DNA from: an uncultured Porphyromonadaceae bacterium | Lineage (GTDB): Bacteria > Bacteroidota > Bacteroidia > Bacteroidales > Muribaculaceae | DNA length: 37,628 bases | Direction of reading: 5' to 3' | Assembly: GCA_900550645.1 (NCBI GenBank) | Contig: URTA01000021.1 | Span: 1 to 37,628, forward strand | Shown here: piece after piece, positions 8,319 to 14,338 of the stretch | How the letters are laid out: each line of letters begins with the position of its first letter | How positions within the stretch are numbered: position 1 is the first letter of the stretch | Translations under genes and position numbers: made by a program | The notes under the pieces: model-generated | What the model saw: only the letters and a program-made list of their open reading frames with translations | The model's database searches: none | Told to the model about the DNA's origin: nothing

Positions 8319-9203
8319 TTACTCGTCGCGCTTGATGATGTAAACTGGCTCAATGGGCATCCGGGCTTTGTCCCCCTCGGACATTTTGTCGAAGTATTGT
8401 ATCCACAGGTCGGAAAACTCATAGCCGTCAATAAGGCGGACATTATTTTGCCGTGCCTCAAACCTTGCCGGCTCTGCAAAACGGCCGGAAGTGACAACGA
8501 CAGGCACATCATTCTTTGCCACGCCAACAATGTTCCTCACGACATCTACCGTCACCGGATTGTCGGGACTGTAATGCTTGACCTGCACCTTCACAATCGG
8601 AGGAATTGCACCGAGAGGATCACGGTATGCAATAATATCCACACCGCCGTCCTTGCCCTTAGGAGCGACAAATGGAGTGTAATACCCCATGGCTCGGAAC
8701 AGTGCAGCCACCATATCCTGAAACTCGTATGGAGTACGTGTATAGATATAGTTCATAAGGTCATCAGCCGCCCGAGCTTTTATGTCGGCAAATTGCGTGA
8801 CGGACGGTATATCGGAGGCATCAGCATTGTCTTCATCTTTTGCAGCACACGCCTGATTCTTGTACCATTCATTATAAGCATGATGCGCAATATCGAACAA
8901 TGTATCGGCATCATATCGGGTAATGGCATCCTTACCACTATCTGTCAGAAACCAGCGTCCTCGGTTTTTGACAATAAAATCGGCTTTGACCAAATCTATC
9001 GAATAGAATTGGAGCGTCGTTACCCAACGCATATTGCCGTTGCCTAATTCGAAACGCTCCCATTCCCCAAAATTCATTTCCTTGTCGAGCCGCTCAACGA
9101 TTTCTGAAAGGCGCATCTCTCCGCCGTTCTTATCAAGCAGCACAAGGGTTGCATACATCAGCCGAGTAGCAAGCTGACGACTGCGACTTTGTTTTATGCC
9201 CAT
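8319..9203 (-). CDS. mrr: Mrr-family restriction endonuclease
   Basis: 294 residues, normal for Mrr. Residues about 10-95 form the winged-helix Mrr_N domain (RLMYATLVLL...GGEMRLSEIVERL...WFLTDSGKDAI). Residues about 155-285 form the PD-(D/E)XK catalytic domain, with E160 in the leading helix, D189 in GKDGGVDI and Q207-x-K209 in VKVQVKHY, the expected active-site set. Mrr proteins act as type IV restriction enzymes against methylated foreign DNA. It starts 6 bases after the XRE gene and 15 bases precede the next gene, so the three form one unit, expressed when the prophage is silent. The likely role is defence of the lysogen against other phages. Confidence 0.9.
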   Translation of the reverse strand: MGIKQSRSRQLATRLMYATLVLLDKNGGEMRLSEIVERLDKEMNFGEWERFELGNGNMRWVTTLQFYSIDLVKADFIVKNRGRWFLTDSGKDAITRYDADTLFDIAHHAYNEWYKNQACAAKDEDNADASDIPSVTQFADIKARAADDLMNYIYTRTPYEFQDMVAALFRAMGYYTPFVAPKGKDGGVDIIAYRDPLGAIPPIVKVQVKHYSPDNPVTVDVVRNIVGVAKNDVPVVVTSGRFAEPARFEARQNNVRLIDGYEFSDLWIQYFDKMSEGDKARMPIEPVYIIKRDE

Positions 9204-9209
9204 AGTTGA

Positions 9210-9578
9210 TTATTTATTGTTGTCGCGTAGTGTCGAGAAGATGTCCTCGTAAAATCGGCGTTGCGCAGACATCTCTTCAATGACACGTGCCAATTGATTT
9301 CGCTGTTCAGCAATTTCATCAAGAGCCTTGTTCAACACCTCAAGGCTTCCCAGCGGCAAAATATGATTGCCGTTTCCCTGAACATTTTGGGCATTGTCAC
9401 CTGTCTGTGTCACAGTTTGGCTCATTTTAGGTTGCAGCCCCTGCAATAATTCCAGTTTTGAAGCAGGGATAACTTTGCCCGCTTCCCAATTCGCTACTGT
9501 CCTTACAGACACCCCAATTTTTTTGGCGAACTGCTCCTGCGAAAGGCCAAGAGAAGACCGCAATTCTTTCACGTCCAT
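9210..9578 (-). CDS. XRE-family repressor, probable phage repressor
   Basis: 122 residues from the ATG at 9578; an upstream ATG at 9614 is possible but adds only a non-domain extension across the operator repeats. Residues 1-55 form a helix-turn-helix of XRE type (LGLSQEQFAKKIGVSVRTVANWEAGKV). The middle is low-complexity and polar (TQTGDNAQNVQGNGNHI), and residues 75-120 form a helical, probably coiled-coil segment. It is divergent from the early operon and its promoter region overlaps that of the early genes, the position of a CI-like repressor. The Mrr and GIY-YIG genes follow in the same direction, so lysogenic maintenance and defence would be co-expressed. Confidence 0.8.
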   Translation of the reverse strand: MDVKELRSSLGLSQEQFAKKIGVSVRTVANWEAGKVIPASKLELLQGLQPKMSQTVTQTGDNAQNVQGNGNHILPLGSLEVLNKALDEIAEQRNQLARVIEEMSAQRRFYEDIFSTLRDNNK

Positions 9579-9602
9579 GAAGTTGACTTTATTTAACCGT
9601 AT

Positions 9603-9682
9603 TATTTCATGCAATATTTCATGCAGACACGAAATATTTCATATCTTTGCACCGTAAACCAGTGCAGACACGCACAAAGTTA
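9603..9682. promoter_or_regulatory. Genetic-switch region: face-to-face promoters with repeated operator sites
   Basis: Plus-strand -7 box TATCTTTG at 9642-9649 points into the early operon. Minus-strand -7 box TAACTTTG lies at 9682-9675 (CAAAGTTA on the plus strand) and points to the XRE gene, so the two transcripts would overlap. TATTTCAT occurs at 9603-9610, 9615-9622 and 9635-9642, the last within palindrome GAAATATTTC. TGCAGACACG occurs at 9622-9631 and 9663-9672. These repeats are candidate repressor-binding sites. Confidence 0.55.
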
Positions 9683-9721
9683 CGAAAAAGAACACGAAAC
9701 CGAAAACATAACATCAGGAAT

Positions 9722-9910
9722 ATGAGAAAGATAACCTCAATGACCGACGACGAAATCAGCGCGATGATAGACCGCGCCAACTACCTCGAGGGGTGGGCGG
9801 AACACTTCTCGAAGCGCAGCAACCCGAACTGGCTGGCGGCACGCGAAGGCGTGGAAGCGGCACGCAGGGAGGCGGCAGAACTCCGCGAAATCATACACCA
9901 GGCAATATAA
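9722..9910 (+). CDS. Small early phage protein, unknown function
   Basis: 62 residues from the ATG at 9722, about 75 bases after the early -7 box and thus the first gene of the early operon. It is charged and probably helical (DDEISAMIDRANYLEGWAEHF, then AAREGVEAARREAAELREII, a likely amphipathic or coiled-coil helix). An inner ATG at 9740 is also possible. I do not recognise a family. Close packing with the following same-strand genes supports its being real. Confidence 0.55.
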   Translation: MRKITSMTDDEISAMIDRANYLEGWAEHFSKRSNPNWLAAREGVEAARREAAELREIIHQAI

Positions 9911-9922
9911 AACGACAAGACT

Positions 9923-10186
9923 ATGGAAGGAATGAAAAGACCCAAAGACATGACAGCGAGGGAACTGGTCTGCGAACTCGAAACAGCAACCGCAGACGAC
10001 TTCCGCAACTGGGCGAAACAGGTACACCTCCCCGAAGAGATGATACGCCACATCGCATTGATGACCGCACTCGCCGCCGTTGACGGTGGGAAATATACGC
10101 AGCTGGTATCGTCATACATCGATGAAATAAGTGCTGCATTCTACGAAGAGATGAAAGACGACATAACCAAAAACGAGGAGGACTGA
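9923..10186 (+). CDS. Small early phage protein, unknown function
   Basis: 87 residues, mostly helical by composition and acidic at the C-terminus (EEMKDDITKNEED). No recognised domain. It begins 12 bases after the previous stop and ends two bases before the next ATG, as expected for a compact phage operon. Two near-start methionines (MEGM) leave the exact start open. Confidence 0.6.
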   Translation: MEGMKRPKDMTARELVCELETATADDFRNWAKQVHLPEEMIRHIALMTALAAVDGGKYTQLVSSYIDEISAAFYEEMKDDITKNEED

Positions 10187-10188
10187 CC

Positions 10189-10428
10189 ATGGCAAAGACA
10201 GGAAAGAGCAAGACGAGCCGCGTGATGAAATGGCTGGGGCTTTGGCTGATGACGGCCGTATGCCGCTGCACGGTGATAGTGCTGATATTCGGCGGCGCGA
10301 TGTGTGCGGCGCAGAACCTCATCGACAACTTCGGTGCAGGACTGCTGGGACTGCTCGCCGCAGGGCTGGGCGTACTGCTCGCCATAGGGACGGAATCGCT
10401 GCTCTCGCGGCTGGGCTGGAAACACTGA
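10189..10428 (+). CDS. Small two-helix membrane protein
   Basis: 79 residues: a basic N-terminus (KTGKSKTSR), one membrane segment at about 14-35 (WLGLWLMTAVCRCTVIVLIF), a short loop and a second at about 45-68 (GAGLLGLLAAGLGVLLAIG). The positive-inside rule puts the N-terminus in the cytoplasm. Family unknown. Its place in the early operon, far from any lysis module, makes it more likely an early host-takeover or exclusion protein than a holin, but a holin cannot be excluded. Confidence 0.6.
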   Translation: MAKTGKSKTSRVMKWLGLWLMTAVCRCTVIVLIFGGAMCAAQNLIDNFGAGLLGLLAAGLGVLLAIGTESLLSRLGWKH

Positions 10429-10465
10429 AACAACAAGTACAACAACACATAAAACGACACTGACA

Positions 10466-10777
10466 ATGGCAAAGATACCGCCGACAAAGGCAGAGTTCAC
10501 ATTCGAGGAACGGATGCTCCGCATCAGCAGCCTCAACGTACTGACCACCGCCGACATCGCGGTATGGCTCAACGTCAGGCCAGACCACGTGCGCTCATTG
10601 GTAAGCGCACGCACAATCCCCCACTACAAGGGGGCAAACGGCAAGGACGTATACTTCAGCAAGGCGGAGGTGGAGCAATGGCTTCTGCACCGCCGCATAC
10701 CGACACAGGAGGAGCTGGAGCAGGAGGCGGTGACATACACGGCACTGAACAGCCCAAACGCACGCGCACGGAGATGA
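10466..10777 (+). CDS. Helix-turn-helix (excisionase-like) DNA-binding protein
   Basis: 103 residues. Residues about 25-75 match the MerR/excisionase-like HTH_17 pattern: LTTADIAVWLNVRPDHVRSLV followed by IPHYKGANGKDVYFSKAEVEQWL, i.e. helix-turn-helix, then a wing ending in a VxxWL helix. Such proteins act as excisionases (Xis) or small regulators. Being early and far from int, a directionality factor or regulator are both possible. Its stop overlaps the next start (ATGA at 10774-10777), indicating translational coupling. Confidence 0.7.
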   Translation: MAKIPPTKAEFTFEERMLRISSLNVLTTADIAVWLNVRPDHVRSLVSARTIPHYKGANGKDVYFSKAEVEQWLLHRRIPTQEELEQEAVTYTALNSPNARARR

Positions 10778-10959
10778 ACACAGACTACGCACACTGCGTC
10801 GGCGAGGGCTACTTCAGCCACCCAGAGCCTTGCCGCACCTGCCGACGGCACTTCCCCTTCTCGCAGCCCACGGAGGGCGGCATGACTTGGGTGATGCCGA
10901 TGTACGACAAGCGGACAGGCAGATGCCCGATGCACGACCCGAAACCAGAAAACGAATAA
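10774..10959 (+). CDS. Small cysteine-rich protein, possible zinc binder
   Basis: 61 residues, start overlapping the preceding stop by ATGA. Cysteines and histidines are spaced as C...H..PC..C...HF...C..H (EPCRTCRRHF and CPMHD), which suggests a single zinc-binding site. No family is recognised. Coupled translation with the HTH gene supports its reality. Confidence 0.55.
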   Translation: MNTDYAHCVGEGYFSHPEPCRTCRRHFPFSQPTEGGMTWVMPMYDKRTGRCPMHDPKPENE

Positions 10960-10962
10960 CCT

Positions 10963-11157
10963 ATGCCACGCACCGTAACCACGTCAGACCTCCGCGCACT
11001 CGCCCTCGGCGAGGTGCTGACGGCAAGGCCGCTCAACGCCAGCGACAGCAAGCGCATACAGCGGCTTGCCGCCAAGCAGGGGCTGGAGACGCTCCCCCAC
11101 CACGGTCTGCTCCGTATATGGCGCGAGACACCCGACAAAAAACCGACAGACAGATGA
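10963..11157 (+). CDS. Small basic early protein, unknown function
   Basis: 64 residues, basic, containing LRALALGEVLTARPLNASDSKRIQRLAAKQ. No recognised domain. It starts 3 bases after the previous stop and its own stop overlaps the methyltransferase start (ATGA at 11154-11157). Confidence 0.55.
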   Translation: MPRTVTTSDLRALALGEVLTARPLNASDSKRIQRLAAKQGLETLPHHGLLRIWRETPDKKPTDR

Positions 11158-11627
11158 CATACAACGCAGACAACCCGCTCACCGTCGTGGAGCTGTTCGC
11201 CGGCTACGGCTCGCAGCGCATGGCTCTGGAACGCCTGAAGCATGACAACCCCGGCTTCGACTACAAAGTCCTCGCGGTTTCCGAAATCGAGCCGGCCGCC
11301 TTGCGGGCATACGAGGCCGTCCATGGCGACTGCCCGAACCTCGGAGATGTCTCCAAGGTCGAATGGGTCAAGCACCCGGAATTGAAGGGAGTGCATCTTC
11401 TGACTTACAGCTTCCCCTGCACCTCGGTCTCCAGCGCAGGCAGACAGGATACAGGCGGCAGGCTTGTCGAAAACCGCGCAGTACAAGCTCGCGGGCAATT
11501 CGATAGTGGTCAGCTGTCTTTACCACCTTTTCCGCACGATGCTCATGCCCGGACAGCCGGAGAAAGCACCCGCGCGGCAACTCTCAATATTCTGAAACCC
11601 CAAAAACCAAATTCAAATACACAATGA
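11154..11627 (+). pseudogene. C5 cytosine DNA methyltransferase with internal deletion
   Basis: The first frame has 157 codons. Residues 1-100 are a genuine C5-methyltransferase N-terminus: motif I (VVELFAGYGSQRMALERL), EIEP (motif II region) and the catalytic motif IV SFPCTSVSSAG. The next residues are not methyltransferase-like. From 11461 to 11595 another frame reads GLSKTAQYKLAGNSIVV..., the unmistakable motif IX-X end of the same family. Motifs VI and VIII and the target-recognition domain, roughly 200 residues, are missing, with a frame change at the junction (about 11446-11462; GCAGGC repeats at 11436 and 11458). The product cannot be an active enzyme. Phage methyltransferases normally protect DNA from host restriction. 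Confidence 0.8.
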
Positions 11628-11914
11628 CACTGAAAGACATAACCGTGAAAGACATTACGGAGGTCGCCCAGAGCTGGCGGCGCGAGGGCATAAAAGCGCC
11701 GCGCTCCGTGATAGTGATGACCGACGACCCCGACCCACGCGCAAAGGCCGGAAACACGACGGCAAACGTGCTGAAGCTGGGCAAGCCATTCGGCAGGGCG
11801 GCAGTGGAGCGGATGCTCCGAGTGCTGTTCGAGGAATATCCCTACACAGCCGACATCGCCAAGGAAATACTAACACCAAAAGACGAAAACAATGACACAG
11901 CAGGAAAGATTTGA
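11624..11914 (+). CDS. Small phage protein, member 1 of a three-gene paralogous family
   Basis: 96 residues, start overlapping the previous stop. Together with the genes at 12038 and 12331 it shares the pattern A-x2-W-x(6-10)-RS-x-I-x2-T-x-D followed by a hydrophobic ML/LLF segment: here EVAQSWRREGIKAPRSVIVMTDDP and MLRVLFEEYP. I do not recognise the family. Three diverging tandem copies suggest repeated duplication, as seen for phage genes under selection from host factors. Confidence 0.6.
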   Translation: MTLKDITVKDITEVAQSWRREGIKAPRSVIVMTDDPDPRAKAGNTTANVLKLGKPFGRAAVERMLRVLFEEYPYTADIAKEILTPKDENNDTAGKI

Positions 11915-12041
11915 CACGACAGCGGACGAGTTCCTCGCATTCATGGAGCGCAAGACCGCATGGCTCGCCGGCATCGCAGAACGCGGCGGCATCGACATTG
12001 AGGACGTGGAATACGAAGAAGTAAAGGAGGACGGCAGATGA
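11892..12041 (+). CDS. Very small acidic phage protein
   Basis: 49 residues (starting MTQQERFDTTADEF, ending VEEVKEDGR-like). It overlaps the previous gene by 23 bases and its stop overlaps the next start (12038), the same ATGA coupling seen throughout. It contains one hydrophobic-aromatic stretch (FLAFMERKTAWLAGIAE). Function unknown. Confidence 0.5.
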   Translation: MTQQERFDTTADEFLAFMERKTAWLAGIAERGGIDIEDVEYEEVKEDGR

Positions 12042-12334
12042 CACCGAAAGACATCGACAACGCCGCCAGGCAGTGGCGCGACGGAAAACCCGACAAACGC
12101 AGCTACATCGTCCTCACGCAAGACCGCGAGAAAGCAGAAGCGCAAGCGGGTGTCAGGACAACGGCGGACGACTGCATCATAATGTTTCTCCTGCTGTTCG
12201 CCACCGACCAAGCATACCTCACCGCAACGGAAGCCGCAATCGAGATGTTCAAGCAACCGCACATCCAGCAGCAGCTAAAAGACAGGTACTTCGAGGACGA
12301 GAAAGGCATAAAACCGAAAAACATAAAGCCATGA
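12038..12334 (+). CDS. Small phage protein, member 2 of the paralogous family
   Basis: 98 residues. DNAARQWRDGKPDKRSYIVLTQD matches the shared pattern of the genes at 11624 and 12331, followed by a hydrophobic IIMFLLLFATDQ segment equivalent to MLRVLF and MLYSVF. Its stop overlaps the next ATG at 12331. Function unknown. Confidence 0.6.
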   Translation: MTPKDIDNAARQWRDGKPDKRSYIVLTQDREKAEAQAGVRTTADDCIIMFLLLFATDQAYLTATEAAIEMFKQPHIQQQLKDRYFEDEKGIKPKNIKP

Positions 12335-12597
12335 AGAACGACAGCCGATTACAAGCAATAGTCGATGCCGCAAATGAATGGGTTGATGCAGACCAAAGCA
12401 ACCGCTCGTGCATCATACTCACTCATGATGAGATCGGTCGCTTGCGCAACCATTCATATACTTACGCAGATTACACCGACCTGAGAAGTATGCTATACAG
12501 TGTCTTCAAAGACAACGACGACTTTCTGCGTGCAGCCAAAGAAGTAATGATGTGGATTGAGAGAGACAAAAACTCTGAACCAGCGACATTCGTATGA
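12331..12597 (+). CDS. Small phage protein, member 3 of the paralogous family, with AT-richer codons
   Basis: 88 residues. DAANEWVDADQSNRSCIILTHDE and SMLYSVFKDND keep the family pattern. Unlike its neighbours, third codon positions are often A or T (for example the codons of NHSYTYADYT), so this copy looks more recently acquired or less ameliorated than the other two. Overlaps the next start by ATGA at 12594. Function unknown. Confidence 0.6.
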   Translation: MKNDSRLQAIVDAANEWVDADQSNRSCIILTHDEIGRLRNHSYTYADYTDLRSMLYSVFKDNDDFLRAAKEVMMWIERDKNSEPATFV

Positions 12598-13310
12598 CAC
12601 CGACACTAATTTTCGACCCGAAACAGCGCCTGTACAGCGCAACGGCGACACCGCTGCCCGCCCCGACAGGCGTGAGGGCGGCACGCTGGCGGCACTACGA
12701 CAGCATACCCGACAGCGTCACCATACCATTCGCCATGCGCCTGTTCGCCATGCAGAACCTCACGCTCCAGTACGTTGACACCGTCACCGGCTTCTGCGTC
12801 GAGAAGCGCATCGGAGGCACAAAGCCACTCGTCCGCGCAGTCCGCGAGCAGCGCCTCGGCATCGACCGCCTGTACGCCGGCAGCTTCAAGGGCGAGGCAG
12901 GGCGGCTCGCCAAGGAGAGCGAGGCACGCAACGCCGCCGAGTTCGAGGACAACGCCGACGCGCTGCTCACGCGGCTGTTCTACGGCCTCGGCACAGAGGT
13001 CGGGCGGCTCGGCCTGAAAGGAGACGACAAGGCACTCGTAATCGCCGTCCACCAGGCGCTCACCATAGCCGACGTGACGCGGATGTACGCACGCGAGGGC
13101 GACGAGATGCTGCGCCGCTACCATGTCCCGGTGGCACGGACAGGCTGCTCGATGCTCCCCGACGAGTTCCTCGCCATCGCCGACCTGCTGCCGCAGTTCG
13201 CCGGCGACTGCTACAAGCTCTCGCCGTCACGGAAGATAACCGCAAAGGCGATGCTCACCGTGCTGCGCAAGCACGTCATCGTAATGCCCGACGGCACAAC
13301 GCTGCAATGA
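12594..13310 (+). CDS. Phage protein of unknown function
   Basis: 238 residues, GC-rich like the rest of the early operon. It has a proline-rich N-terminus and a mainly helical body with many Arg and Glu residues (AVREQRLGIDRLYAGSF; LAKESEARNAAEFEDN). No motif that I recognise. It is the last gene before the 500-base structured non-coding region, and its stop lies only 8 bases before the first RNA hairpin there. Confidence 0.65.
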   Translation: MTPTLIFDPKQRLYSATATPLPAPTGVRAARWRHYDSIPDSVTIPFAMRLFAMQNLTLQYVDTVTGFCVEKRIGGTKPLVRAVREQRLGIDRLYAGSFKGEAGRLAKESEARNAAEFEDNADALLTRLFYGLGTEVGRLGLKGDDKALVIAVHQALTIADVTRMYAREGDEMLRRYHVPVARTGCSMLPDEFLAIADLLPQFAGDCYKLSPSRKITAKAMLTVLRKHVIVMPDGTTLQ

Positions 13311-13318
13311 CAGACTTA

Positions 13319-13407
13319 CAGCCCGACCCGTGAGGGCGGCTGCGGCAAGAGAGCCGCGAAACCCGATGGCCGCCGCCATAGTGCATCCACGCGGATTAAC
13401 GACAGCG
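13319..13407 (+). ncRNA. Structured RNA unit 1 of 3 (GNRA hairpin unit, no T-arm seen)
   Basis: First of three related structures in a region without genes. Hairpin: CAGCC (13319-13323), inner CCC, GTGA tetraloop (13330-13333), GGG, closing GGCTG (13338-13342). A second fold, competing with it, pairs GGCGGC with GCCGCC (about 13335-13374) around inner TGCGGC/GCCGCG. The same architecture, with different bases in the stems, recurs at 13490 and 13677. Role unknown. Confidence 0.5.
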
Positions 13408-13420
13408 GTCATCCACTACA

Positions 13421-13449
13421 CTATCAATGGTTTATGATAGATTTTATCT
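13421..13449 (+). terminator. Possible transcription terminator
   Basis: CTATCA (13421-13426) and TGATAG (13435-13440) form a 6-base stem followed by ATTTTATCT. The stem is AT-rich and the T-run short, so it is weak. It lies between RNA units 1 and 2. Confidence 0.3.
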
Positions 13450-13489
13450 GTTCATATTATTCATTTCGTAGATACATATAATCGACCAA

Positions 13490-13608
13490 GCCGTGCCAGT
13501 CCGCGAGGACGCACCACGGCGCACCAAGGGCGGTGAACGGCAGCCATGGCGGACAGCGGCTGCAACAATGAGGAAGCGGCAAACGCGGTTCGACTCCGCG
13601 ACCGCCCA
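13490..13608 (+). ncRNA. Structured RNA unit 2 of 3: GNRA hairpin plus tRNA-like acceptor and T-arm
   Basis: Hairpin GCCGTG (13490-13495)/CACGGC (13515-13520) encloses GTCC-GCGA-GGAC. Seven bases on, GGGCGGT (13528-13534) pairs with ACCGCCC (13601-13607) like an acceptor stem, directly after a canonical T-arm, CGCGG-TTCGACT-CCGCG. Discriminator A follows; no CCA is encoded. Between the acceptor halves a GCAGCC/GGCTGC hairpin replaces the D and anticodon arms, so it is not an ordinary tRNA. It could be an RNase P or RNase Z processing element or a new phage RNA. Confidence 0.5.
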
Positions 13609-13676
13609 CGGTTCATATTACGATAAGAGATTTGGTTATAAGTTCTCATTTGACGTGTGATACGATTAGACACACA

Positions 13677-13798
13677 GCCGCCCAAGCCCGAGAGGGTGCA
13701 AGGCGGCGAAACGGACGGAAAGCCCTCGGAGGGCAGGAAAGCGGGCGCAAAAGTGCCGTCAAGCAGACCGGACAGGGGTTCGACTCCCCTTCCGCCCA
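13677..13798 (+). ncRNA. Structured RNA unit 3 of 3: GNRA hairpin plus tRNA-like acceptor and T-arm
   Basis: Hairpin GCCGCC (13677-13682)/GGCGGC (13702-13707) encloses CCC-GAGA-GGG. Then GGACGGA (13713-13719) can pair with TCCGCCC (13791-13797) with one A-C mismatch, after the T-arm AGGGG-TTCGACT-CCCCT (13774-13790). Inside, GCCCT-CGG-AGGGC and GGCGC-AAAA-GTGCC hairpins stand where D and anticodon arms would be. Same architecture as unit 2; stem bases differ but pairing is kept. The next gene starts 22 bases later. Confidence 0.5.
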
Positions 13799-13820
13799 CA
13801 GGAACAAAACCGATAGAAAG

Positions 13821-14051
13821 ATGACGAAAAGACACCTTACACTCGAAAGGCTCACGCCGCTCCAGAAACAGCGGCAGGAGCGCAACAAGGCACTCGCGGC
13901 AGAGTACCGCCAGCTCGCCGGCACACCCGGCCAGAGCCTCACCAACCTGCGCTACTACCTGATGCAGAAGCACGGCCTGCACAGCCCCAGCGCGTACTAC
14001 AAGATACTCAAGGACGAGGGCGTGCCGTACGCAGGGAAGGAGGGCGCATGA
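13821..14051 (+). CDS. Small basic phage protein, unknown function
   Basis: 76 residues from the ATG at 13821, after the structured RNA region. Strongly basic, with LTPLQKQRQERNKALAAEYRQL and a C-terminal half (NLRYYLMQKHGLHSPSAYYKIL) that looks like a small helix-turn-helix. Nucleic-acid binding is likely from composition only. Its stop overlaps the next ATG (14048). Confidence 0.6.
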   Translation: MTKRHLTLERLTPLQKQRQERNKALAAEYRQLAGTPGQSLTNLRYYLMQKHGLHSPSAYYKILKDEGVPYAGKEGA

Positions 14052-14338
14052 ACGAGGTGACATTCACGGCAACGACCGCATGGGCGGCGGCGATGCAGGA
14101 CTTCAGCAAGGAAGACCGCTGCGAGGTATACGACGCGATATTCGCATACGCCGCAGGAGAACCCCTCTCCGAAATGAGCGTGGCGGCAGCGGCGGCATTC
14201 GCTTTCGCCAGAATAGACCTCGACCGCGATGCCGCCAAGGCACGCAACCGCAGCGAGGCAAGCCGAGCCGCAGTGAACAAGCGGTGGAGCAAAGCAAAAG
14301 CAACAAAAGAAACGAAACCCAAAACACCAAAGAAATGA
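14048..14338 (+). CDS. Short DUF6291-like protein (paralogue of the N-terminus of the gene at 18258)
   Basis: 96 residues. FSKEDRCEVYDAIFAYAAGEPL...AFAFARIDLDRDAAKARNR...SRAAVNKRWSK lines up with residues 1-85 of the gene at 18258 (MGVRCAVYDAVFEYAESGTL...AFEFIKQDIDRMQDKYEQ...KAAINKRWEK). This module is common in Bacteroidales phages at the start of replication-initiator-like proteins; here it stands alone without the linker and C-terminal domain. It may compete with or assist the full-length paralogue. Coupled by ATGA overlap to both neighbours. Confidence 0.7.
   Translation: MNEVTFTATTAWAAAMQDFSKEDRCEVYDAIFAYAAGEPLSEMSVAAAAAFAFARIDLDRDAAKARNRSEASRAAVNKRWSKAKATKETKPKTPKK

Noticed and set aside
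10795..10805. Second copy of the mnmE-end attachment sequence
   Set aside because: Only a 9-base match inside a coding gene; expected by chance.
13528..13608. Ordinary tRNA gene
   Set aside because: Acceptor and T-arm are good, but no D-arm, anticodon stem or T33 can be placed.
13461..14063. Minus-strand 200-codon frame over the structured RNA region
   Set aside because: Covers hairpins and T-arm sequence and parts of two plus-strand genes; no recognisable protein features.
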